A DNA stretch of 64,000 bases from a bacterium (GTDB taxonomy: Bacteria > UBA10199 > JACPAL01 > GCA-016699445): the NCBI GenBank assembly GCA_035454885.1, contig DATIGE010000047.1, positions 1 to 64,000 on the forward strand. Reading direction: 5' to 3'. This document shows, piece by piece, positions 46,743 to 53,123 of the stretch (its first letter is position 1; every line of letters starts with the position of its first letter). The notes beneath the pieces were generated by a model. It did no database searches and was not told the origin of the DNA. It saw nothing but the letters and a program-made list of their open reading frames with translations. A program made the translations under genes and the position numbers.

Positions 46743-47471
46743 TCAAAGCGGCCCGTGAGAGAAGACGCCGCCCGGCGGGGCGGACGGGTTCTCGTCCGCC
46801 AGTATCCACCCCATTCCCAAATCCCGTGCGGCGACGGCGCCCTCCAATCCGTTGGTTTGGAGGACAAAACGCGCCCACGGGCTCGGGGCCCAGCGGAGGT
46901 CCGAGGCGTCGAAGGCGCGCGTGACCTGCAGGGCGCCCAAGGCCGCCAATTCCCCGGGATGCGAGGCGAAGTAACGCACTCGCCCGTGGTCGATGCCGGC
47001 GTCGCCCTGCTTCCAGAGGTCTTTCAAACGGACGAAGCCGCGGGTCTGGAGGCGACCTTTGGCATCCAGGGCATGTGTCCGCAGGTACGTGGGCTCTTCA
47101 TCGGTCAGGGGATCGGTGCAGTGCTTGTAGGAGCGGAAGACGGCCGGCATCTCCAGGCGGAAGGCCGCTTGAAGGCCCTGGCAGCGGGGGGCGAGGTAGA
47201 GCTCCCCGGACTCGTAATCCGGCTGGTGGAGGAGAAAGAGCCCCAGGCAGGTCTCCCCCGTCGGGGATGTCGCCTGGAGAAGGCGCGAGTGCTGCATCAA
47301 CGAATTCCAAGGGTTTTGAGGGTTTCCCCGGAGGCCGAATTCCTGCGCCGTCCGGATCCAGTTGACCTCCAGCATGGGTTCGAAGGCCGGCCCGCCCGGA
47401 CGGGCAAGCGACTGGAAGAAGGCGAGGGACTGAAGGGCCGCGACGGCTTGAGGGGGAGAGATCGTGAGCAC
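46743..47471 (-). CDS. Hypothetical protein, 242 aa
   Basis: Not recognised. GTG start. No signal peptide or membrane segment; it opens TISPPQAVAALQSLAFFQSL and has an aromatic-rich middle. Codon use resembles the neighbours and the stop is 2 bases from the convergent TPR gene. A cytosolic protein by appearance. Confidence 0.55.
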   Translation of the reverse strand: MLTISPPQAVAALQSLAFFQSLARPGGPAFEPMLEVNWIRTAQEFGLRGNPQNPWNSLMQHSRLLQATSPTGETCLGLFLLHQPDYESGELYLAPRCQGLQAAFRLEMPAVFRSYKHCTDPLTDEEPTYLRTHALDAKGRLQTRGFVRLKDLWKQGDAGIDHGRVRYFASHPGELAALGALQVTRAFDASDLRWAPSPWARFVLQTNGLEGAVAARDLGMGWILADENPSAPPGGVFSHGPL

Positions 47472-47544
47472 GCGTCCATTTTCGGTCGCCCGTGAGATAA
47501 GTTGTGTGACGGTTCCTGCGGCTGCAATTCTAAGCGCAAAGCCC

Positions 47545-48171
47545 CTACAGGTCCGGCGGAAGGAGAAAGGTCGGGCCGAGGCGGAAGTTGAGGATGTATT
47601 CGAAGTCGCCTCCGACGGGGTTATCCACGGCGGCGAAGTAGTTCCGGATCTCGACGCGAAACGCGAGCCAGGAAATGTTCGGCCGAATCTTCATGCCTCC
47701 GCCGACGAATCCGCCGATCCGGTTCGATCCGTCGAACCGGACGACGCCGGCGCCGAGGGAGGTGAAGAGGTCCGCCTCGATCATCGATTTGCCGCTCCGG
47801 AACACCGACGGCATCGTGACGACGAATGCGCCGTCCATCATGTAGACGTTGTCATTAGCCACCGTCGCCCCGAAGGCGCTGGATCGATCCGGGTTGGACG
47901 GACTCCAGGCAAAGTCTCCGGCGATTCCCAGGGTGTTCGTGAAATTGAACTGCAGATTGCCGCCCACGACGAAGGAGTGATTCAATTTCTCGCCCAAAAA
48001 ATCGCCGCCGTAAGGGGAGAGTTCAAAGCGGCGGCTGACGGCCTTGCGGCGGTCGTAATCGAGGGCGTCGGGGATCTCCTCTTGGTGCTTGTCCTTGGCG
48101 CGGGCGGCGACGGACACGAGGAGGAGGGCCAGGAGCACCAGAAGGTTAATGACGCTTAACGTTTTCTTCAT
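47545..48171 (-). CDS. Outer-membrane beta-barrel domain protein
   Basis: 208 residues with a signal peptide (MKKTLSVINLLVLLALLLVS, then VAARA). The mature protein is made of alternating strands ending in an aromatic/hydrophobic residue (SRRFELSPYGGDFLGE near residue 46, LQFNFTNTLGIAGDFAW, EYILNFRLGPTFLL), like the eight-strand barrels of the myxobacterial TIGR04565 type. It is divergent from the sigma-54-driven lipoprotein gene. Confidence 0.78.
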   Translation of the reverse strand: MKKTLSVINLLVLLALLLVSVAARAKDKHQEEIPDALDYDRRKAVSRRFELSPYGGDFLGEKLNHSFVVGGNLQFNFTNTLGIAGDFAWSPSNPDRSSAFGATVANDNVYMMDGAFVVTMPSVFRSGKSMIEADLFTSLGAGVVRFDGSNRIGGFVGGGMKIRPNISWLAFRVEIRNYFAAVDNPVGGDFEYILNFRLGPTFLLPPDL

Positions 48172-48251
48172 TTCTTCATCCCGCCCCCCTCGGACCTATA
48201 GAGAAAGATCAATCAAATCAACGAATTAAATTCCTCTTTTGGAGCCCCTGC

Positions 48252-48268
48252 CTGGCACGCCCCCTGCA
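48252..48268 (+). promoter_or_regulatory. Sigma-54 (-24/-12) promoter
   Basis: CTGGCACG-CCCC-CTGCA matches the consensus YTGGCACG-N4-TTGCW at all fixed places but one, with the invariant GG and GC exactly 10 bases apart. Transcription should begin near 48279; a GGGAG ribosome site and the ATG at 48296 follow. A sigma-54 activator is encoded at 55.8 kb. Confidence 0.75.
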
Positions 48269-48295
48269 CTCTCGATCGCTGGGAGATAAACACCT

Positions 48296-50191
48296 ATGAA
48301 GACGACGAATCGCATCTTGTCCGGCTGTGGAACCCTGGGGGCCCTGTTATGGATGCTCGCCTCTTGCGGGGGCGGCGGGGCCTCGGGTCTTCGGGTGGAA
48401 CCGTCCGAGACGCGCGCGTCGGAGACGGTCCTCCTGATCGGAGAAGGATTGGAAGAGGGGGACACGGTTTGCTTCGCCCCCAAGGGCAAGGGCTCGGGTT
48501 GCGGCTTTCCCTCGGTCCTGGAAGGGTTGGAGCCCACGGGGGACAAAGACGGCGAGATGCGGGCGCGCGTGACCATTCCCGGCCTCATCCTTCCCGGGGA
48601 CTATGAGATCAGGATCGGTCGCGGCGATGACTTCAGCGAAAGCGCGGACCTGACCGTTCTGCCGCGCAACGGCGCGGATAAGGACGGCGACGCGGGCGAG
48701 GCCCCGGCGCCTGAAGGAGACGGCGGCGAGGTCATCACGCCGGACAACCCCTCGGGCGGGACGAGTCCCGATGTCCCCGACCCGACGACGCCTCCGACCC
48801 CGGCCCCGGTCGACGAGCCTTTTGGCCTTTCGCTCGACGGCACCCAGAACCTGACCGAGACGCGGCTGGACCTGATCCGCGTTCAATACAAGGCCACCGG
48901 GCCCGTGGCCTCGCTTTACCTCTACGCCCCCTTGAGCCCCGACGGCGATTGCGAGGGGGACCTGGTGATCGACCCCTCCGGAAACGACCTGAATGCGGGA
49001 AGCGCGAATTACTTCAAGTACGAGCCCCTCTTGAACGGCACGGCCTGCGACGAGGCCCTGGGCAACTGCCGCGGTTTCACGGCCCAGCCGGCGGCGCCCC
49101 TCCACTGCCGGATCGACCTGGCGCAGAACTCGGGCGTCTTCTACACGCGCCTCCGCCACCCGAACGCGACCTACACCCTGGTCGCGCAATCGAGGGACGG
49201 CGGCTTCCTCGAGACAGCAAAGACCTTCACGGCTGCGGAGCCCACCTTGACCCCCAAGATCGAGATCTCCGCGACCAAGCCCCTCATCATGGTCCGGTTC
49301 GACTTCGCTCACGCGATTTCCGATCCCTCCTTCACGATCTCCGGCGCCTGCCTTCCGGACCCGGCGGCGCCGAGGATCGTCACGAGATATCCCAACGGCA
49401 GCGGGACCTTTCAGCAGGGTTGCCGGCTCACGCAAAAAGAGACCGCGATCTCGATGACCGTGCCCGGCCTCGGGGCCTCCACGATACAGGCCGTCACGGT
49501 GAAGCTGGGCTACCCCGAGACGAAACTCCAGAAGGGGGCGATCTCTTCGTTGCCGAGCGAGCCGGGCGCGATCAACCTGTATCCGAGCCTGGAACGGACC
49601 TACGATGTGACGGACGTCGCCACGGGAAACGTCTTGTTCACCGGCTCCATCCCCTGGGCGCAGGAGATGAAGCTTTACGTCCGGACGTCTCAGAGCTTCA
49701 TGCAGGAGGCGAAATATGAGATCCTCCGTTCCGTACCGGCGAATTCTGCGGAGGCGCTCGGGACGGTCTTCAAGGATGTCGTCCGCGACCACACCCACAG
49801 CGCTTGGCGGCTCTCGGTGGTCGATTTCGACGGCCAGGAGCACGAAGGAGCCTCCGTCTCGGCGGGCTACGAGTCGGAGCTCATCGACGTCAAGGTCCAA
49901 ACCGGGCGAAAATGGTACGACCCCGCGGGTGTCTTCCGGTTGAGTGGGGAGTTCACGGCCAGGCACGCCAAATCGCTCGAAGTCCGCTGCAACATGCTTG
50001 ACGGTTCGGGCAGAAAGATCGGCTATTTGGACGAATCGATCCCGTTCTCTCCGGACGTTTACGACAGCCAGACGGTCAAGGAGGAGTTCGTCGTACGCGG
50101 CGAGGGTGCGGAGTGTTTCTACGTGATGATCGATTTTGACGGCCAATGGGTCCCGTGGAACGAAGGGCGGGCCGAACGGTACAGCAAATAA
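48296..50191 (+). CDS. Large lipoprotein with IPT-like N-terminal domain
   Basis: 631 residues. A lipoprotein signal with lipobox LASC (Cys24) is followed by Gly residues, not Asp, which by the E. coli rule favours the outer membrane. Residues about 30-120 look like an IPT/Ig-like domain (SETVLLIGEGLEEGDTVCFA). A Pro/Gly/Asp-rich linker (about 125-175) leads to some 450 residues of unassigned beta-rich sequence with many cysteines. Expression is predicted from the sigma-54 promoter at 48252. It is the first of four lipoprotein genes in a row. Function unknown. Confidence 0.75.
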   Translation: MKTTNRILSGCGTLGALLWMLASCGGGGASGLRVEPSETRASETVLLIGEGLEEGDTVCFAPKGKGSGCGFPSVLEGLEPTGDKDGEMRARVTIPGLILPGDYEIRIGRGDDFSESADLTVLPRNGADKDGDAGEAPAPEGDGGEVITPDNPSGGTSPDVPDPTTPPTPAPVDEPFGLSLDGTQNLTETRLDLIRVQYKATGPVASLYLYAPLSPDGDCEGDLVIDPSGNDLNAGSANYFKYEPLLNGTACDEALGNCRGFTAQPAAPLHCRIDLAQNSGVFYTRLRHPNATYTLVAQSRDGGFLETAKTFTAAEPTLTPKIEISATKPLIMVRFDFAHAISDPSFTISGACLPDPAAPRIVTRYPNGSGTFQQGCRLTQKETAISMTVPGLGASTIQAVTVKLGYPETKLQKGAISSLPSEPGAINLYPSLERTYDVTDVATGNVLFTGSIPWAQEMKLYVRTSQSFMQEAKYEILRSVPANSAEALGTVFKDVVRDHTHSAWRLSVVDFDGQEHEGASVSAGYESELIDVKVQTGRKWYDPAGVFRLSGEFTARHAKSLEVRCNMLDGSGRKIGYLDESIPFSPDVYDSQTVKEEFVVRGEGAECFYVMIDFDGQWVPWNEGRAERYSK

Positions 50192-50204
50192 TGAGGTAAG
50201 GCGT

Positions 50205-50240
50205 CCCGCTTCCCGCGGGACAGCGCTCGCTACGGCTCGT
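50205..50240 (+). repeat. REP-like repeat, copy 2
   Basis: 36 bases identical to the reverse complement of 8472-8507. Here GTCCCGC-TTCCC-GCGGGAC (50203-50221) makes a perfect 7-bp hairpin, and CGTCCCGA / TCGGGACG (about 50239-50272) a further stem. The copy follows a gene's 3' end, as in the first copy. Confidence 0.75.
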
Positions 50241-50353
50241 CCCGAAACCACAAAAACTACTGGCTCGGGACGTCCCTTGCCTTCAAAGATCTAAGGGGAA
50301 AGGGACGTAGAGGTCGCTAGTCAAAACACGTGCCAAAAATTCTGAAAGGGGCT

Positions 50354-50412
50354 TATAATAATTGACAATTCCAGGTATGTTTCCGTCGATAATCAAAATG
50401 ATAATCACTATG
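50354..50412 (+). promoter_or_regulatory. Promoter region with Fur-box-like site before lipoprotein triplet
   Basis: TATAAT at 50354-50359 has a weak -35 (TGCCAA region); a TTGACA at 50362-50367 has GATAAT 20 bases on. Positions 50394-50412 match the Fur consensus at 15 of 19 places (core AATGATAATCA) and end on the lipoprotein ATG at 50410. The same arrangement is found at the ChaN-like gene. Confidence 0.45.
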
Positions 50413-51357
50413 CTTCGGAAAATACTTCTGATTTTGGCGGTCCTTTCCGTCTCCGGCGGGGCCTCCGGCTGTCTGACCGGGACCGGACGGACGGGGGGAG
50501 CGCCCGGGACCGGCCCCATGCTGGCGCCCGTGACCGACGGAGTCGGCCGATCCGAGGGGGGAGGGCTGCCTTCCTCGGGCATGGGCGGCGGGGATGTCCC
50601 GTCGGGGGTGACGGACCGGGGAGGCGGTGACGGAGCAGGCGATCCCTCCGACGGCTCGACGACCGACGCGACCAGTGACGCGCCGATCGTCGTCTCCGGC
50701 CTGCCCCTCGGCATTTCGCCGGCCCCGCACTGCATTCAGCCGGGGACCTCGCTCTATTTTTCGCCGGTGCAATTGGCCGTGACGGGCGCCGTCGACGGCC
50801 TCGGACGGATCGAGATCCTCGTCAAGACCGAACTCTTGGCGCAAAGCGGCACCGCCGTGCCCGGGCATGTCATTGACCGAGTCATTCCCTTTTCGGCCCC
50901 CGAGGATCCCCTGAAACAGTACGGCCGGGCGGCGACCTTGGACGGTTGCCTCTTCGCTAGGCTGTATGCCCCTCCGTCGGCGGCCGGCAAGTTCGTGAGG
51001 ATCGCGACGGCCGAGCCCATCTGCCAGTCGGACTGGGATTTGGAGCCGGTGGTGGGGTCGTCCTACTCGTTCCGGATCAAGGATCAAGGGGCCGGCTCGG
51101 ACCCGCAGGCGACGGGGGCAGTCAACACGGCCGGCGATGCCATGGCCATGACGATGACCAAGGAAGGGAGTGAAGGACCGCGGGTGAATGTGAAGCGATT
51201 CGGGGGCGGGAGTTCAGCGCAGGCGTCCCTGGAATTCGCCATCCCGGCGATGACGCCCGTGTCGTCCCTCCCCGATTGCGGCGGCCTCGACACAGGGATC
51301 CCGCCTGTCACGTCCCCTGCCGTCAACAAGGGCACCTTGATGGAGAGGGCTCCCTAA
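50410..51357 (+). CDS. Lipoprotein of tandem family, member A
   Basis: 315 residues from ATG 50410. Lipobox region SGGASGC with Cys21. A low-complexity linker rich in Gly, Ser and Asp (about 22-95) is followed by APIVVSGLPLGISPAPHC and a folded domain containing DGCLFARLYAPPSAAGKFVR and AEPICQSD. These segments recur in the next gene, showing the two are paralogues. The frame reaches back to TTG 50362, but that codon is part of a -35-like element. Its stop overlaps the ATG of member B. Preceded by a Fur-box-like site. Function unknown. Confidence 0.75.
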   Translation: MLRKILLILAVLSVSGGASGCLTGTGRTGGAPGTGPMLAPVTDGVGRSEGGGLPSSGMGGGDVPSGVTDRGGGDGAGDPSDGSTTDATSDAPIVVSGLPLGISPAPHCIQPGTSLYFSPVQLAVTGAVDGLGRIEILVKTELLAQSGTAVPGHVIDRVIPFSAPEDPLKQYGRAATLDGCLFARLYAPPSAAGKFVRIATAEPICQSDWDLEPVVGSSYSFRIKDQGAGSDPQATGAVNTAGDAMAMTMTKEGSEGPRVNVKRFGGGSSAQASLEFAIPAMTPVSSLPDCGGLDTGIPPVTSPAVNKGTLMERAP

Positions 51358-52127
51358 TGCGTCGGTTCGCGCTCATTCCCGCCATGGCGGCTTTGTGCCT
51401 CGCCGGCTGTCCGGCGCCGGGCGCGACGTCACGGGGCGGCGGATCGTTCGTCTCCGCGGTCTCACCCGACGGGGCGGCGGGGCCCGACGGCCGCATCGGC
51501 GTCGCTGCCGCGGACGGGGGTGCGGAAGGCGACGCCGGAGGCCCGGCGCCTGCGGACACAAAGGGCACGTCCTCCGATGAAACCTCGGAGACTCCGGTCA
51601 ACATCGTCGGCGTGCCCATCGCCATGACGCCGGGCGACTTGTCTTGCATCGATTCAAGCAACCAGGTTTCCTTCAAGGATCTCGAGACGGCGGTCACCGG
51701 CCGGATCGATGTGGAGGGGAGGCCCGAGACGTCGATCAGGGTGCGCCTCGTCGGTTCTTACGGGGGGATCCAAATGCGAGGGGCCGTCTCCGTCCACGAC
51801 ACCGCCTTTCCCGATTCGGATCCGTGGCGGATCGCTACGGGTTCCAACGGCTGCATCATGCTGAAGATTTATGCCCCGCCGGGACGCGTTCTCCGGTTTC
51901 TGGCCTCGGTGCCCTGCTGCCAGCCGGATCTGGGCGTCGGGGAGGCGACCGAGGCCATGGCGGCATTGAAGATCGGGCCCGGCTGTGCGCCTAAGACCGC
52001 CGAAATGGCGTTGACGATCCCGGGTGAGACGGAAGCCAAATCCGTTTCGCGCTGCGACGGTTGGACGGGAGAGTTCGGTCAGCCGGCCTCCCAAACGGAG
52101 TCCGGGGTGATGGAGATCCGCCGATGA
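51357..52127 (+). CDS. Lipoprotein of tandem family, member B
   Basis: 256 residues. Lipobox LAGC (Cys18). A Gly/Asp/Ala-rich linker precedes TPVNIVGVPIAMTPGDLSC, aligned with the same region of member A, and NGCIMLKIYAPPGRVLRF with CCQPD matches A's second conserved block. TAATG links it to member A and ATGA to member C, so the three are translationally coupled. No known domain recognised. Confidence 0.75.
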   Translation: MRRFALIPAMAALCLAGCPAPGATSRGGGSFVSAVSPDGAAGPDGRIGVAAADGGAEGDAGGPAPADTKGTSSDETSETPVNIVGVPIAMTPGDLSCIDSSNQVSFKDLETAVTGRIDVEGRPETSIRVRLVGSYGGIQMRGAVSVHDTAFPDSDPWRIATGSNGCIMLKIYAPPGRVLRFLASVPCCQPDLGVGEATEAMAALKIGPGCAPKTAEMALTIPGETEAKSVSRCDGWTGEFGQPASQTESGVMEIRR

Positions 52128-53023
52128 TCCCTAGGAAAGGCATCCTGAGGACGTTTTGCACCTTGGCCCTCCTTTCTCATCTGGGATTGGGGTGCCTGGC
52201 GAAGGGCGCTCAGACGGCGGGGGGCGTGAGCCTGACCCCCTTTGCCAACCCGACACCGGGCGGCATGGCCGGTCCCGAGGCCTCAGGCGTTTCATCGGCC
52301 ATGGGAGGTCCCGACGCTGGGATTACGGACGGGGCCGGCGAGTCGGACCCGTCGGGTGGGGAGGTGAGGACCGAGGAAGGGACCGTCAGCGATACGCCGA
52401 TCACCGTGGTTGGGGCGCCGCGCGGCCTCAGCGGCAAGGGCTCGGAGAACTGCAAAGAGACGGGCTTCACCCTCTGCTTCGCGGACGTGAAGGTCGTCGA
52501 CCTAGGGCCGGAGCCGGAGACCGACCGCCGCCAGTACCGGATTGAAGGGTGTCTCCTCAAGAAGTTCGGCGACTCGGGGCCCTTCGTGGGGGTGAAGAAC
52601 AATCCGATTGAATTTCAGGACCTCCTTTTTCCCGAATTGGTTCTGAAAAGCACTTCAACCGGCACAACGTGCGACATCCAGCAACCGAGCGTCGTGGCCG
52701 GCCGGCCGAACCCGGCCCCGCGCGTCCGCCTCAAGGCCGCCTACTGCGGGAGGGTGACAACCTTGGATCTCCCGCTTCCGGAGCCGGCTTCCTCCCCCCT
52801 GACGTTCGACCCGTGCGGCGCGCCCGGGCCGACCGATGTCTCTTCGGGCGGCGACGGGGGAGGGAAGACGAACGACGACGTCAAGGGAGGGATCCAGACG
52901 GTGCCGCCCAGCACAACGGAAACGCCCCCGTCCCCCCCCGAAGATGAGCCGTCGGGTCCGGCCGATCGCCTCGAAGTGTCCCCCGGGTATCGGAGACCCT
53001 TGGGGGAGATCGTCAGCCCCTAG
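52124..53023 (+). CDS. Lipoprotein of tandem family, member C (divergent)
   Basis: 299 residues. Lipobox LGLGC (Cys24). The linker composition and the TPITVVGAPRGLSGKGSENC block resemble A and B, but the YAPP block is not evident, and an extra Pro/Ser/Gly-rich C-terminal tail (PPSTTETPPSPPEDEPSGPA) is present. Membership of the family is probable on order, linker and first block. An AT-rich stretch follows the stop. Confidence 0.7.
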   Translation: MIPRKGILRTFCTLALLSHLGLGCLAKGAQTAGGVSLTPFANPTPGGMAGPEASGVSSAMGGPDAGITDGAGESDPSGGEVRTEEGTVSDTPITVVGAPRGLSGKGSENCKETGFTLCFADVKVVDLGPEPETDRRQYRIEGCLLKKFGDSGPFVGVKNNPIEFQDLLFPELVLKSTSTGTTCDIQQPSVVAGRPNPAPRVRLKAAYCGRVTTLDLPLPEPASSPLTFDPCGAPGPTDVSSGGDGGGKTNDDVKGGIQTVPPSTTETPPSPPEDEPSGPADRLEVSPGYRRPLGEIVSP

Positions 53024-53060
53024 AAAAATAGCTTGTTTCTAAAAAGAATATCTTTTCTTG

Positions 53061-53089
53061 TAGTCATTTTCTTATCATTACGATAAAAT
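53061..53089 (+). promoter_or_regulatory. Promoter of kinase-activator pair, in AT-rich island
   Basis: TAGTCA (53061-53066), 17-base spacer, TAAAAT (53084-53089). TTATC-ATTAC-GATAA (53072-53086) is a perfect inverted repeat overlapping the -10, a possible operator. AAAAGA-ATA-TCTTTT (53042-53056) just upstream may end the lipoprotein transcript. The 90-base gap is strikingly AT-rich for this window. Confidence 0.5.
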
Positions 53090-53123
53090 AGTTTCTGTTT
53101 AGTAACTAACCCTTGTGTTTCTG

